Notes: generated by a model from the letters alone, not told the origin. A stretch of 64,000 nucleotides of DNA from Xanthomonas phaseoli pv. phaseoli (GCA_022749655.1 CP094243.1:2976001-3040000), one strand, 5' to 3'. Numbered from the stretch's first letter, positions 28,458 through 39,704 are shown. Translations and numbers: made by a program.

Positions 28458-29856
28458 TTACTTCCCTTTGACATGCCGCATCAGGCGCCGCTTGCGGGCC
28501 ACCTGGCGATCTGAGAGCGGATTCTTCTTGCCCTCGTACGGGTTGGCGCCCTCGCGGAAGATGAAACGCACCGGCGTACCAACCAGCTTGAAACGCTTGC
28601 GGAAGAAGTTTTCCAGATAGCGCTTGTACGACTCCGGCAACACCTTCAGGCGCGTGCCATGCACGATGAAGGTCGGCGGATTCGCGCCGCCCGGGTGCAC
28701 ATAGCGCAGCTTGGAGACATGCCCGCGAATGCTCGGCGGCGGGTTGGTCTCATAAGCGATTTCCAGCGCCTGGTTCACTTCGCTGGTGCTGAACTCATGC
28801 GTGGCCGATGCATGTGCGCGATGAATCGCCAAGAACAGCTCGCGCATGCCCGAGCCGTGCAATGCAGAAATCCGCACCGCCTCTGCCCAATTGACGAAGC
28901 CCAGCTTGCGCGACAGCAGGTCTTCGGCCTGCGCACGCTGGTAATCGCTTTGCCCGTCCCACTTGTTGATCGCCACCACCAGCGCACGGCCGGCATCCAG
29001 GATCGCGCCGAGAATCGTCGCATCCTGGTCGGTTACGCCTTCGGTGGCGTCCAGCATCAGCACCGCGACCTGGCATTGCTCGATCGCCTGCAGCGTCTTG
29101 AACGCGCTGAATTTCTCGACCGCCTCTTCCACCTTGCCGCGCCGGCGCAGGCCCGCGGTATCGATCAGACGGTACTGACGGCCATCGCGCTCCAGGTCCA
29201 CCGCAATCGAATCACGCGTGGTGCCCGGCACTTCCGAGGCGATCATGCGTTCTTCGCCCAGCAGGCGATTGACCAGGGTCGACTTGCCGACATTCGGGCG
29301 GCCCACGAAGGCGATCCGCACGCGTGCCGGGTCGTTGTCCAGCAGCTCGCCGGCTCCTTCCTCGGGCAGCCGCGCACCCACCTCGTCGAGCAACTCGTCG
29401 ATGCCCTGGCGATGCGCGGCAGACAACGCCACCACGTCGGAGAAGCCGTAGCGCGCGAATTCCGAGCGCACGGTTTCTTCGTCGGTGCCGTCGATCTTGT
29501 TGATCACCAGCACGGTCGGCCGCGCCAATTTGCGCAACCAGGCCAGGATCTCGTCATCGAGCGATGACGCGCCCTCGCGGCCATCGACCACAAACAGCAC
29601 CAGATCGGCTTCGCCGGCGGCGGCGCGTGCCTGGCGCGCCGTGGCTCCCAGCAAGACCTTCCTCATCGCCGGCGATACCACCGGTATCGACGACGATGAA
29701 GGGCTGCTGCTCGTCGAGACGGCAGACCCCGTAGTTACGGTCGCGGGTGACGCCGGGCTGGTCGTGGACCAGCGCGTCACGGGTGCGCGTCAGCGCATTG
29801 AAGATGGTGGACTTGCCGACATTGGGCCGTCCAACCAGGGCGACCAGGGGCAGCAT
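28458..29856 (-). CDS. der: ribosome biogenesis GTPase Der/EngA (frame broken once)
   Basis: Der has two GTPase domains and a KH-like domain and assembles the 50S subunit; it is essential in bacteria tested. 465 residues after repair, the usual length. GTPase 1: [37 protein letters not shown]. GTPase 2: [39 protein letters not shown]. The C-terminal KH region ends [10 protein letters not shown]. The frame breaks at 29647-29649, where CCC (plus strand) should be CC; removing one base joins EGLAG to ATARQARAA. It is the last gene of the ndk-der operon. Confidence 0.92.
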
Positions 29857-29866
29857 CGCAAGGTCC

Positions 29867-31084
29867 TTATTGTGCCAACCGGAAGGCGGTGAGATCGCCG
29901 TCGGTGTTTTGTACCAGCAAAATGCCGTCGACCACCTGCGGCTGCGCCAGCAGCGTATCGCGTCCAGCACGTGCGCGCGCGGCCAGGGCTCCGTCGCTGA
30001 GTTTCAGCCAGTGCAGATAGCCCTTGTAGTCGCCGACCACGGCGTAATCGCCCTGGATGGCCACACCGGTGAGCGAACGGCGCGCCAACGCAGCCTGCGA
30101 CCACATCGCCGCACCGCTGCTCTTGTCCAGGCCCCACACCGAGCCGGCATTGTCGGACACCACCACCACGGCCGACGACACTCCAACGCCACCGGCGCCG
30201 CCGTGATCGCGCGTCCACAGCGGACGGCCGCTCGGGCCTTCCAGCGCGAGGGTTTCATTCTTGAAGCTGGTCGCGTACAGCGTGGTGCCATCCAGCACCG
30301 GCGCACCATCCACATCGGACATGCGCTCCAGCTCGGTACGGCCTTCCGGCACGCCGATGGCCTGCTCCCACAACGGGCGACCGTCCTGCAGCGCCAGCGC
30401 ACTCAAGGTGCCGCTGTCGTTACCGACGAACACCACGCCCGGCCCGGTCACGATCGGCGCGTTGCCGCGAACGGACAAGGTCGGGCCTTCTTCGGCATGA
30501 AACCAGCGACGCTCGCCGGTTGCGGCATCGAACGCGGTCACGCGACCGTCGTTGCTTCGCACCAGCACCAGGTTCTGTGCAATGGCCGGCGCAGCGATCA
30601 CTTCGTTCGGCACCTTGGCACGCCACTTCTCAGTGCCGTCGGCCTGGTTCAAGGCGATCACATCACCGGACAGGCTACCGATCACCACCAGGCCTTCGCC
30701 TACACCGGGACCACCGGACAGACGCTGCTTGAACTTGCGGTCGTTACGCTCTTCCTTCTTGGGCTTGTATTCCCAGACGCGCTTGCCGGTCTGCAGGTCG
30801 AGCGCCTCCACGCCACCGGTGATCGCCGCTGCATACACCTTGCCATCGGCCACGGCCGGGCGCTGACGGACGCCGATATGCCCTTCACCCTTGCCGACGC
30901 CGGCAGACCAAATCTTCTCGACCTTGACCGACGGCTCGAACTTCACCAGCTCGGCAGGTTCCTGCGCCTTCTTCGCAGCAGCATCCTTCCCGGCGAACCA
31001 GCCCTTGACGGTGCTGCAGCCAGCCAGCGACACACCCATCACGGCAATCAACGCAACGCGCTTGTACATATCAACCTGCTTCAT
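29867..31084 (-). CDS. bamB: outer membrane assembly lipoprotein BamB
   Basis: A 405-residue lipoprotein of the BAM complex that inserts beta-barrel proteins into the outer membrane. Signal: [14 protein letters not shown] with the lipidated Cys. The body is an eight-bladed PQQ-type beta-propeller with repeats such as [20 protein letters not shown] and [15 protein letters not shown]. The ATG at 31084 overlaps the stop of the upstream TPR gene (ATGA), so translation is coupled; der follows after ten bases. Confidence 0.92.
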   Translation of the reverse strand: MKQVDMYKRVALIAVMGVSLAGCSTVKGWFAGKDAAAKKAQEPAELVKFEPSVKVEKIWSAGVGKGEGHIGVRQRPAVADGKVYAAAITGGVEALDLQTGKRVWEYKPKKEERNDRKFKQRLSGGPGVGEGLVVIGSLSGDVIALNQADGTEKWRAKVPNEVIAAPAIAQNLVLVRSNDGRVTAFDAATGERRWFHAEEGPTLSVRGNAPIVTGPGVVFVGNDSGTLSALALQDGRPLWEQAIGVPEGRTELERMSDVDGAPVLDGTTLYATSFKNETLALEGPSGRPLWTRDHGGAGGVGVSSAVVVVSDNAGSVWGLDKSSGAAMWSQAALARRSLTGVAIQGDYAVVGDYKGYLHWLKLSDGALAARARAGRDTLLAQPQVVDGILLVQNTDGDLTAFRLAQ

Positions 31085-31722
31085 CAAATCTGCTCCGCCG
31101 GATCGGGCACCTTGCCGCCCACATCCATCAGCTTGGTTTCCAGCAAACGGCGTTGCGGCGAGGCCACATCCACCGTGGTCAGGGCGCGGGTGTACAGCGC
31201 TCGCGCCTCATCCGGCTTGCCCTGCGCGACCAATGCGTCTGCACGAATCTCCAGGCTGGCGTGGTCCTGCGCATCGGCCAGCAGCTTGATCGCTTCGTCG
31301 GGCTTGCCGCTTTCAGTCAGCACGCGCGCCAGGCGCTGCTGCACGATCTGCTTGAGCTCGCCTTCGGCCGGCACGTCACGCAAGGTCTTGATCGCCTCGG
31401 CGTTCTTGCCGGCATCGACCTGGGCCTTGGCCAGCCGCAATGCCGCCAGCTCGGCGTAAATACCGCCCTTGCCGTCGTCCAGGGCCACGATGTCCTTGGC
31501 GGCCTTGTCCAGGTCCTTGGCCTGAATCGACTTCACCACCGCCTCGTAGCGGCCATTGGCCTCGACCAACGCGGTGTCGGTGCGCGTCTGCCACCACTGC
31601 CAGCCCAGGATCAGTGCCAGACCAAGCAGGACGCCGCCCACCAGACCCGCGCCATTCTTTCTCAACCAGGAACGAACGCGTTCGCCTTGTTCGTGTTCGT
31701 CCAGCAGATCGTCGATCGCCAT
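31084..31722 (-). CDS. yfgM: YfgM-like membrane-anchored TPR protein
   Basis: A 212-residue protein with a cytoplasmic N-terminus (MAIDDLLDEHEQGERVRSWL), one transmembrane helix (GLVGGVLLGLALILGWQWW) and TPR-like repeats in the periplasm (GIYAELAALRLAKAQVDAGK, IVQQRLARVLTESGKPDEAI). YfgM works with SecYEG/PpiD and in stress control in E. coli; its place directly before bamB is conserved. Confidence 0.88.
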   Translation of the reverse strand: MAIDDLLDEHEQGERVRSWLRKNGAGLVGGVLLGLALILGWQWWQTRTDTALVEANGRYEAVVKSIQAKDLDKAAKDIVALDDGKGGIYAELAALRLAKAQVDAGKNAEAIKTLRDVPAEGELKQIVQQRLARVLTESGKPDEAIKLLADAQDHASLEIRADALVAQGKPDEARALYTRALTTVDVASPQRRLLETKLMDVGGKVPDPAEQI

Positions 31723-31792
31723 GCGTACTCTCGCTCCGTCATCCCGGAGGCGCGGAACATCAAAAGGGATAAATGAAAAACCGCAGTCCGCT

Positions 31793-32653
31793 TCACTCGG
31801 AAGCAGGTACCACGGAGCCGTCGGAGGATACCGCAAAACGGGCCACGTTAGCGCGCTGGAACGGTTTCACGTCGACGATACTGCCGCCTTGCTGAACCTG
31901 TACCGCCGAGGCATTACCCAGCACGATGCGCCCCACCTGACCGGGCGAATACGTGCGTTGTTCACCGGCACGTATCAGGGCTTTTTCGACCGCACTGCCA
32001 TCCGGTGCCAGGATCTGCACCCAACTGTCGCCGCTGAAACTCAGCGACAAACTGCCGCCGGGAGCAACTGCCGCCGCTGGCGCCTGGGCATCGCCGGTCG
32101 CACGCGGCACCGGGGTCATCGACGCGATATATGGCGCCGGCTGCTCGCGCGGCGCGGCGGCCGGCTGCGTTGCTGGATTGCCTGGTGCAGCGGACTTTGC
32201 GGCCTCGGGCATGCTGTCCAAGGACACCGTGCTTGGCGCCTTGCCATCCAGATGCGAGCGCGTCGCATACCAGACCGGCACCGCAAATACACCGGTAATG
32301 ACCACATACATGGCCTTGCGCGCGGTGCTTTCGAGAATGCGCCGTGCACGCGGCGTATGCGTGTGACTGACCAGCTTGACCGGCTCGATCGGCGCAATGG
32401 TGGCCTGCTGCAACAGCGGCTCCAGATCGACCTGCAACAGGCGCGCATAGCTGCGCAGCTGCCCGCGCACGAACACCGGTGCGCCCAGCCGCTGCCAGTC
32501 CTCCTGCTCCAACGCGTGCACAACACGTGCCGGCATGCGTAGCTTGCCGGCCACTTCGTCCACACTCAGACCTGCTGCCTCGCGCGCTTCGCGCAAGTTC
32601 TGTCCGCAGCCCTTTTCCTGCTCGAAAAGGTTCGGATTGGAATCACTGATCAC
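31793..32653 (-). CDS. rodZ: RodZ-like cytoskeleton protein
   Basis: A 286-residue protein. Residues 15-85 are an Xre-type helix-turn-helix (LREAREAAGLSVDEVAGKLR). One transmembrane helix follows (KAMYVVITGVFAVPVWYAT, ~115-133), then a proline/alanine-rich linker and a C-terminal DUF4115 beta domain (LSLSFSGDSWVQILAPDGSA). RodZ links MreB to the cell wall machinery. The start is a GTG at 32653 that overlaps the pilF stop (GTGA). Confidence 0.85.
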   Translation of the reverse strand: MISDSNPNLFEQEKGCGQNLREAREAAGLSVDEVAGKLRMPARVVHALEQEDWQRLGAPVFVRGQLRSYARLLQVDLEPLLQQATIAPIEPVKLVSHTHTPRARRILESTARKAMYVVITGVFAVPVWYATRSHLDGKAPSTVSLDSMPEAAKSAAPGNPATQPAAAPREQPAPYIASMTPVPRATGDAQAPAAAVAPGGSLSLSFSGDSWVQILAPDGSAVEKALIRAGEQRTYSPGQVGRIVLGNASAVQVQQGGSIVDVKPFQRANVARFAVSSDGSVVPASE

Positions 32654-33460
32654 AATGCACTGGCCCCGGGAGTAGCGGTCGCTGCGTCAGGGAATTCCTT
32701 GACCAACCGCTGTTGATAACGGCCGGCAGCTACCTTGTCGCCTAGCCCTTGCTCAATCTGAATGGCGAGTTGTAACACGGAAGCAGTTGCCGGTGCAGCC
32801 GCAAGGCGGCGTTCGATAAAAGCGCGGGCTTCGAAATAATTGCGGCGCCCGGCTTCCAGCCGTGCCATCGACTCGAGCGCATACGGATTATTTGGATCGA
32901 GATCGAGCGCTTTGCAGATCGCCCGCTGCGCGCTCAGGCTGTCCTGCCTTGAGCGCGCAACCGCCCGCATTGCCCAAGGCAGACGCAGGCGAGGCATATG
33001 TGCGGTCGGCCAGTGCGCGATCGAACCAGGTCAACGCTTCAGCAGGCGAGCCATTGGCGCACAACCAGGCACCATAGTTATTCAGCACGTCGCCGCGTTG
33101 CGGCGCGAGGTCTGCGGCCTGCCGATACGACGCACCAGCCGCCGCCGTATCGCCCCTGGCGCCCTGAATCAGGGCCAGCAGACCGATCGCATCCACCGAC
33201 TGCGGGTCTTTTCTCAAGGCGGCGCGCACCTGCTCTTCGGCGCTGGCGTAATCGCCGGTCTGCAGCCGGTTGCGCGCCAGACCTAATTTCTCCTGGACAG
33301 CCAGGCGATTCTTGGTGGCCTTGTCGTCGCGGAAGGAGTACACCGGGGCGACTTCTTCCACGCTCTTGGCCGAGCCGGCCTTGGCATTGCGACCACCGCA
33401 ACCGACCGCGCTCAGCGCGATCGCCACGGCCGCCATTAACGCAAGTTCACGCTGCCGCAT
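32650..33460 (-). CDS. pilF: type IV pilus biogenesis lipoprotein PilF/PilW (frame broken once)
   Basis: About 269 residues after repair. Lipoprotein signal ending LSAVGC, then TPR repeats ([60 protein letters not shown]). PilF/PilW is the pilotin that localises and assembles the PilQ secretin. The frame breaks near 32935-32945; removal of one C there gives [20 protein letters not shown], a normal TPR. The start overlaps rlmN by 14 bases. Confidence 0.85.
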
Positions 33461-34664
33461 CTCGATCGGCCTGCCCTTCCAATGTGCGGCGGAACTCCGC
33501 CTGGCGACGGGTACGGTCCATGACCTGCCCCTTGAGCTGCCCGCATGCGGCGTCGATGTCGTCGCCGCGGGTGCGGCGAACCATCGTCAACACCTGCGCA
33601 TCGAGCAGGATCTTCTGGAACGCGCGAATCTCGGTCTCGCCCGAGCGCTCATAGCGCGTGCCAGGAAACGGGTTGAACGGAATCAGATTGACCTTGCCGG
33701 CGTCCTTGGACTGCACGGCATTGTCGAACTGCCGCATCAGCCTGGCCAACTGGCGCGCATGCTCCGGCTGGTCGTTGATGCCTTTCATCAACGTATATTC
33801 GAAGGTCACCGAATCGCGCTTCTTGTTGCCGCGCAGATAGCGCGCGCACGACTCCATCAGCTCGGCGATCGGGTATTTCTTGTTCAATGGCACCAGGCTC
33901 TCGCGCAGCGCGTCGCTCGCCGCGTGCAGCGAGACCGCCAGCGAGACGTCGCTTTCGGTGGAAAGCCGATCGATCATCGGCACCAGGCCGGAGGTCGACA
34001 GCGTGACCCGCTTGCTGGCCAGCCCGTAGCCAAGATCGTCGCGCATCACGCTCATCGCGCGCACGACGTTATCGAAATTCATCAGCGGCTCGCCCATGCC
34101 CATCATCACCACATTGGTGAGCCGGCGCTGCTGGTGCGGCACATTACCCAGGTGGCGCGCCGCGACCCACACCTGACCGATGATTTCGGCCGTGGTGAGG
34201 TTGCGGTTGAAGCCCTGGGTGGCGGTCGAACAAAAGGTGCAGTTCAAGCCGCAGCCGACCTGGGAGGACACGCACAGCGTGCCGCGGCCCTTGTCGGGGA
34301 TATACACGGTCTCGATGGCGTTCTTGCCGTCGGCCCCCATGGCCAACAGCCATTTGTGAGTGCCGTCAGCCGAAGGTTTATCGAACACCACGTTCGGGAC
34401 CAGGACCTCGGCGTGCTGGTGCAACTTCGCACGCAGCGCCTTGCCGAGGTCGGTCATCTGGTCGAAATCGGTGACGTAGCGATGGTGGATCCACTTCATC
34501 ACCTGATGGGCACGGTAGCGCGCCTCGCCGAGCGTGTCGGCGAAGAAGCGCTCCAAACCCTCGCGATCGAGGTCGAGCAGGTTCTGCTTGCGCACCGGCG
34601 ATGCGGGGACGGGAACGTCCTGCAGCACGGAGGGGATCACGACCTCATTCACGATTCGACTCAC
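33447..34664 (-). CDS. rlmN: dual-specificity 23S rRNA/tRNA adenine C2 methyltransferase
   Basis: A 405-residue radical-SAM enzyme that methylates C2 of A2503 in 23S rRNA and A37 in some tRNAs. Radical-SAM cysteines are in [20 protein letters not shown] (Cys-X3-Cys-X2-Cys), followed by [17 protein letters not shown]. The C-terminal catalytic cysteine is in [12 protein letters not shown]. The start is a GTG at 34664, six bases after the ndk stop. Overlaps pilF. Confidence 0.93.
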   Translation of the reverse strand: MSRIVNEVVIPSVLQDVPVPASPVRKQNLLDLDREGLERFFADTLGEARYRAHQVMKWIHHRYVTDFDQMTDLGKALRAKLHQHAEVLVPNVVFDKPSADGTHKWLLAMGADGKNAIETVYIPDKGRGTLCVSSQVGCGLNCTFCSTATQGFNRNLTTAEIIGQVWVAARHLGNVPHQQRRLTNVVMMGMGEPLMNFDNVVRAMSVMRDDLGYGLASKRVTLSTSGLVPMIDRLSTESDVSLAVSLHAASDALRESLVPLNKKYPIAELMESCARYLRGNKKRDSVTFEYTLMKGINDQPEHARQLARLMRQFDNAVQSKDAGKVNLIPFNPFPGTRYERSGETEIRAFQKILLDAQVLTMVRRTRGDDIDAACGQLKGQVMDRTRRQAEFRRTLEGQADRDAAA

Positions 34665-34670
34665 TCGGCC

Positions 34671-35096
34671 TCAGCGCGAGACCACTTCGGTGGCAGCAAA
34701 GAAATACGCGACTTCGTTGGCAGCGTTCTCGACCGAGTCAGAGCCATGGGCGGCATTGGCATCGATTGAATCCGCGAAATCGGCGCGGATGGTACCCGGC
34801 GCAGCGTCCTTGGGATTGGTCGCGCCCAGCAGGTCACGGTGTACGGCAACGGCGTTCTCGCCTTCCAGCGCCTGGATCATCACCGGGCCGGAAATCATGA
34901 ACTCGACCAGGGCGTTGAAGAACGGACGCTCGCGATGCACGGCGTAGAAGCCTTCGGCCTCACGACGCGACAGCTGCTTGTACTTGGCGGCCACGACCTT
35001 CAGGCCAGCCTTCTCGAAGCGGCTGTAGATTTCGCCGATGACGTTCTTGGCAACGGCGTCGGGCTTGATGATGGACAGGGTGCGCTCCAGCGCCAT
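34671..35096 (-). CDS. ndk: nucleoside diphosphate kinase
   Basis: A 141-residue kinase that balances NTP pools. It has [20 protein letters not shown] at the N-terminus, [20 protein letters not shown], and the active-site histidine in [17 protein letters not shown] lies nine bases before the ATG. First gene of the operon ndk-rlmN-pilF-rodZ-yfgM-bamB-der, consistent with these genes' usual order. Confidence 0.94.
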   Translation of the reverse strand: MALERTLSIIKPDAVAKNVIGEIYSRFEKAGLKVVAAKYKQLSRREAEGFYAVHRERPFFNALVEFMISGPVMIQALEGENAVAVHRDLLGATNPKDAAPGTIRADFADSIDANAAHGSDSVENAANEVAYFFAATEVVSR

Positions 35097-35143
35097 GGGA
35101 AGTTCTCCGTTGGGCGGGCCACTGAAGGCCCGAGGTTATCATG

Positions 35144-35168
35144 AAAAAAACCCGCGACAAAACGCGGG
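35144..35168 (-). terminator. intrinsic terminator upstream of ndk
   Basis: On the minus strand, CCCGCG-TTTTGT-CGCGGG is followed by seven Ts, a clear intrinsic terminator. It lies about 50 bases before the ndk start, in the gap between the divergent ndk and tetR genes, with no gene upstream on this strand. It may end a very short transcript or attenuate ndk. Confidence 0.65.
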
Positions 35169-35279
35169 CTTAGGCTTCTTTGCGATGGTCAATTCTATCT
35201 CGTCAACGATTCGTTTGCACACCGCCCCCTGAATCGTGCTGCGTTGCGACATGACCAGCCTGCAGGCGAGCCCGTAGAC

Positions 35280-35295
35280 TCAAACAATCGTTTGA
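35280..35295. promoter_or_regulatory. PsrA-type operator upstream of the tetR-fadBA genes
   Basis: TCAAAC-AATC-GTTTGA is a perfect palindrome 20 bases before the tetR start. It matches the PsrA motif of pseudomonads, G/CAAAC-N2-4-GTTTG/C. It extends outward (CTCAA ... TTGAG). Probably the autoregulatory site of the TetR protein and the control point for fadB-fadA. Confidence 0.75.
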
Positions 35296-35314
35296 TTGAG
35301 TCCTGTCTTCGCGC

Positions 35315-35945
35315 ATGCCCAAGCCCGCCCACTTCTCCACCAAGGACCGCATTCTCGGTGCGGCCGAGGAGCTGTTCGCCCAGCACGGGTTCGCCGGCAC
35401 GTCGCTGCGCCAGCTCACCACGCAGGCCGACGTCAATATCGCAGCGGTCAACTATCACTTCGGCTCCAAGGAAAACCTGGTCAACGAGGTGTTCCGCCGC
35501 CGCATGGACGAAATGACCGCCGCGCGCCTGCAGCAGCTGGAACTGGCGAAGAAATCGCAGCCCGGCGAGCTCACGGCCGTGCTCGCTGCCTTCGTCGAGC
35601 CGGCGTTGGCCATGGCACAGGACCGCCAGAACGGCGGCGCGTTCGTACGTGTGATTGCGCGCGCTTACGCAGAAAAGAACGACAACCTGCGCAAGTTCCT
35701 GTCCGATCACTACGGGCATGTGCTGCGCGAATTCGGCAAGGCCATCGCCGGCTGCGTGCCGGGCTTGAGCAAGGAAGAGCTGTACTGGCGGCTGGACTTC
35801 CTGGCCGGCGCATTGACCTATGCCATGGCCGATTTCGGGCTCATCAAGCGGCCGGCGGGCGTCAGCGAGGCCGACCATCGCGCGCGCGGCGCGCGAACTC
35901 ATTCGTTTCGCGGAACCCGGGTTCCGCGCTCATTCCACACCGTAA
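35315..35945 (+). CDS. TetR-family regulator, PsrA-like (frame broken near the end)
   Basis: About 210 residues. The N-terminal helix-turn-helix is RILGAAEELFAQHGFAGTSL followed by RQLTTQADVNIAAVNYHFGS, the TetR signature; the rest is the ligand/dimer domain (YWRLDFLAGALTYAMADFGL). PsrA-like regulators sense long-chain acyl ligands and control fadBA. The frame breaks in a CG-rich stretch (35881-35893); the expected end RELIRFAEPGFRAHSTP lies in another frame and stops at 35945, 24 bases before fadB. A CG dinucleotide loss would explain it. The operator at 35280 supports autoregulation. Confidence 0.82.
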
Positions 35946-35969
35946 ACGTTCCACAAGAGGCCTACCGCT

Positions 35970-38341
35970 ATGTCCAACCCGTTGCTAGTCCGTCGCGCCG
36001 CCGTGCTCGGTGCCGGCGTCATGGGTGCGCAGATCGCTGCGCACCTCACGAATGCCGGTGTCGACACCGTGTTGTTCGACCTGCCCGCCAAGGAAGGCCC
36101 GCAAGACGGCATCGTACTCAAGGCGATCGCCAATCTCGGCAAGCTGAGTCCCGCCCCGCTCGCCAGCAAGGCGCTGGCAGAGGCGATTACGCCGGCCAAC
36201 TATGAGAGTGGCCTGGAACAGTTGCGCGACTGCGACCTGATCATCGAAGCGATCGCCGAACGCATGGACTGGAAGCAGGACCTGTACAAAAAGATCGCCC
36301 CGTTCGTGGCCGATCATGCCGTGCTGGCGTCCAACACTTCCGGCCTGGGCATCAACAAGCTCTCCGACGTGCTGCCCGAGCAGCTGCGCCACCGTTTCTG
36401 CGGCGTGCACTTCTTCAACCCGCCGCGCTACATGCACCTGGCCGAACTGATTCCGGCCAAGGGCACCGACAAGGCGGTGCTGGAAGGACTGGAAAGCTTT
36501 CTGGTCACCACGCTCGGCAAGGGCGTGGTGTATGCCAAGGACACGCCGAACTTCATCGGCAACCGCATCGGCGTGTTCTCGATCCTGTCCACCATCCACC
36601 ACACGCAGGAATTCGGCCTGGGCTTCGACGAAGTCGATGCGCTGACCGGCCCGCTGGTCGGCCGCCCGAAGTCGGCCACCTATCGCACCTCCGATGTGGT
36701 CGGCCTGGACACCATGGCGCACGTCATCAAGACCATGGGCGACACCCTGCCCGACGATCCGTGGCACCAGTACTTCAAATCACCCAAGTGGCTGGATGCG
36801 CTGATCGCCAAGGGCGCGCTGGGCCAGAAGGTCGGTGCCGGCATCTTCCGCAAGGTCGGCAAGGACATCGTGGTGGTCGACCTGGAGAAGCAGGACTACC
36901 GTCCGGCTGACCGGGCCGCCGCGCCGGAAGTGGTCGAGATCCTCAAGATCAAGAACCCGGCCGAGAAGTTCGCCAAGCTGCGCGAAAGCCAGCACCCGCA
37001 GGCGCAGTTCCTGTGGGCCACCTTCCGCGACCTATTCCACTACAGCGCCTACCACTTGGCCGATATCGCCGAGACCGCACGCGACGTGGATCTGGCCATC
37101 CGCTGGGGCTACGGCTGGTCGCTGGGCCCGTTCGAAACCTGGCAGGCCGCGGGCTGGAAGCAGGTGGCGCAGTGGATTGCCGAAGACATCTCCAACGGCA
37201 AGAGCATGAGCAGCGCGCCGCTGCCGAACTGGGTGTTCGACGGTCGCGATGGCGTGCATGGCGCCGAAGGCTCGTACAGCCCGGCGCATGACGCCAAGCT
37301 GCCGCGCTCGTCGCTTTCGGTGTACAAGCGCCAGCGCTTCCCGATCCACTGCTGGGCGAGCAGTTCTCGCCGGGCGAGACGGTGTTCGAAAACGACGGCG
37401 TGCGCATGTGGCACGACGGCGACGACATCGCGGTGGTTAGCTTCAAGACCAAGATGAACACCGTCTCCGACCATGTGCTCAACGGCCTGCAGGAAGTGGT
37501 GGGCCGCGCGGAGAAGGATTTCGCCGGTCTGGTGATCTGGCAGCAGAAGGAGCCCTTCTCGGCCGGTGCCGATCTGGCCGGCGCCCTGGGCTTGCTGCAG
37601 GCCGGCAAGGTGGATGCGTTCGAAGCCCTGGTCGCCAATTTCCAGGCCACCAGCCAGCGCATCAAGTATGCACAGGTACCGGTGATCTCGGCCGTGCGTG
37701 GCCTGGCGCTGGGCGGCGGCTGCGAATTCCAGATGCACAGTGCCAAGACCGTGGCCTCGCTGGAGAGCTACATCGGCCTGGTCGAAGCCGGCGTCGGCCT
37801 GCTGCCGGCCGGTGGTGGTTTGAAGGAAATCGCGGTGCGTGCCTCGATCGCCGCAGGTCCGGGCGGCGATGTGTTTGCCGAGCTGAAGAAGACCTTCGAG
37901 ACCGTGGCAATGGCCAAGGTCTCCAACTCAGCCGTCAATGCCAAGGAACTGGGCCTGCTGCGCGCCACCGACAAGGTGGTGTTCAACAGCTACGAAAGCC
38001 TGCACATCGCCAAGGCCGAAGCGCGCGCACTGGCAGAGGGCGGCTACCGCGCGCCGCTGCCGGCACGCCGCATCCAGGTCGCCGGCGACGTCGGCATCGC
38101 CACCTTCAAGATGCTGCTGGTCAACATGCTGGAAGGCCGCTTCATCAGCGAATACGACTACGAAATCGCCAGCCGCATCGCCACGGTGGTCTGCGGTGGC
38201 GAAGTCGATCGCGGCGCACTGGTCGACGAAGAGTGGCTGCTGAAGCTGGAGCGCAAGCACTTCGTCGAACTGGCCCAGCAGGAAAAGACCCAGGCGCGGA
38301 TTGGGCACATGCTCAAGACCGGCAAGCCACTCAGGAACTGA
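35970..38341 (+). CDS. fadB: 3-hydroxyacyl-CoA dehydrogenase/enoyl-CoA hydratase (frame broken once)
   Basis: About 790 residues after repair. The N-terminal half is the hydroxyacyl-CoA dehydrogenase (AAVLGAGVMGAQIAAHLTN; CGVHFFNPPRYMHLAELIPA; DTPNFIGNRIGVF). The C-terminal half is the hydratase/isomerase (GADLAGALGLLQ; VRGLALGGGCEFQMHSAKTV), the reverse of the E. coli FadB order but normal for this FadN-type group. Together with FadA it carries out beta-oxidation. The frame breaks at 37342-37343: TTCCCGATCC should be TTCCCGGATCC, restoring RFPDPLLGEQFSPGETVFEN. AGAGG lies nine bases before the ATG. Confidence 0.92.
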
Positions 38342-38482
38342 GAATCGGGAGTGGGGAATCGGGAATGGGTAAAAGCCCAACCGACTCCCCGCTTCTCCCA
38401 ATTATCTGCCGGGTGATGAAGATGGCGAACTCAGGCGAATCCGCACTTGCGATTCCCGATTCCCCACTCCCCATTCCCGGCT
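38342..38482. repeat. inverted GGGAATCGGGAAT-type repeat between fadB and fadA
   Basis: The left arm (about 38343-38369) carries CGGGAGTGGGGAATCGGGAA. The right arm (about 38449-38479) carries its near-perfect complement TTCCCGATTCCCCACTCCCC. Such GGGAAT-rich elements are common, dispersed intergenic repeats in xanthomonads. The arms would fold into a long hairpin in the fadB-fadA mRNA. Confidence 0.75.
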
Positions 38483-38497
38483 ATCGGAGATAGCCAA

Positions 38498-39704
38498 ATG
38501 AGCAAGCAGATCCAAGAAGCCTACATCGTTGCCGCCACGCGTACGCCGGTCGGCAAGGCGCCGAAGGGCGTGTTCCGCAATACCCGTCCAGACGACATGC
38601 TGGCGCACGTGCTGCGCGCGGTAGTCGCGCAGGCGCCGGGCATCGATACCTCGCGCATCGACGATGCCATCATCGGCTGCGCCATGCCCGAAGGCGAGCA
38701 AGGCATGAACGTGGCACGCATCGGCGTGTTGCTGGCGGGCCTGCCCAATTCGGTGGCCGGCCAGACCATCAACCGCTTCTGTTCGTCCGGCATCCAGGCC
38801 ATTGCCATGGCCGCCGACCAGATCCGGCTGGGCAATGCCGACCTGATGCTGGCCGGCGGCACCGAGTCGATGTCGATGGTGCCGATGATGGGCAACAAGG
38901 TGGCGATGTCGCCAAGCGTGTTCGCCGACGACCATGTGGCCATTGCCTACGGCATGGGCATCACTGCCGAGAAGGTCGCAGAAGAGTGGAAGGTGTCGCG
39001 CGAAGACCAGGATGCGTTCGCGCTGGCCTCGCACCAGAAAGCGATCGCGGCGATTGCCGCCGGCGAGTTCCGCGACGAAATCAGCCCGTACGAAATCCAC
39101 TCGCACCAGCCCGACCTGGCCGGCAATGTGATCGCCCTGCGCAAGCGCCTGGTCGACACCGACGAAGGCCCGCGTCCGGACAGCTCGCTCGAGGGCCTGG
39201 CCAAGTTGCGCCCGGTGTTCCGCAACGGCCAGTTCGGCGGCAGCGTCACCGCCGGCAATTCCTCGCAGATGAGCGATGGCGCCGGTGCGGTACTGCTGGC
39301 CTCCGAGCAGGCGATCAAGGATTACGGCCTCACCCCGCTTGCGCGTTTTGTCAGCTTCTCGGTGGCCGGCGTGCGCCCGGAAGTCATGGGCATCGGCCCG
39401 ATGGCCGCCATCCCCCAAGGCGCTCAAGCAAGCCGGGCTGACCAAGGACCAGCTGGACTGGATCGAACTCAATGAAGCCTTCGCCGCACAGGCCTTGGCC
39501 GTGATCCGCGACAGCGAGCTGGACCCATCCAAGGTCAATCCATTGGGCGGCGCAATCGCCCTCGGCCACCCACTGGGCGCCACCGGCGCGATCCGTGCTG
39601 CCACGCTGGTGCATGGCCTGCGCCGTCGCCAGCAGAAGTACGGCATGGTCACCATGTGCATCGGCACCGGCATGGGCGCTGCGGGCATCATCGAAGCGCT
39701 GTAA
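38498..39704 (+). CDS. fadA: acetyl-CoA C-acyltransferase, thiolase (frame broken once)
   Basis: A 401-residue beta-ketothiolase for the last step of beta-oxidation. Catalytic Cys in [17 protein letters not shown], the histidine region [15 protein letters not shown] and the second Cys in [14 protein letters not shown]. The frame breaks in a C run (39412-39416): five Cs should be four, which restores [19 protein letters not shown]. Partner of fadB, with the repeat between them. Confidence 0.92.
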
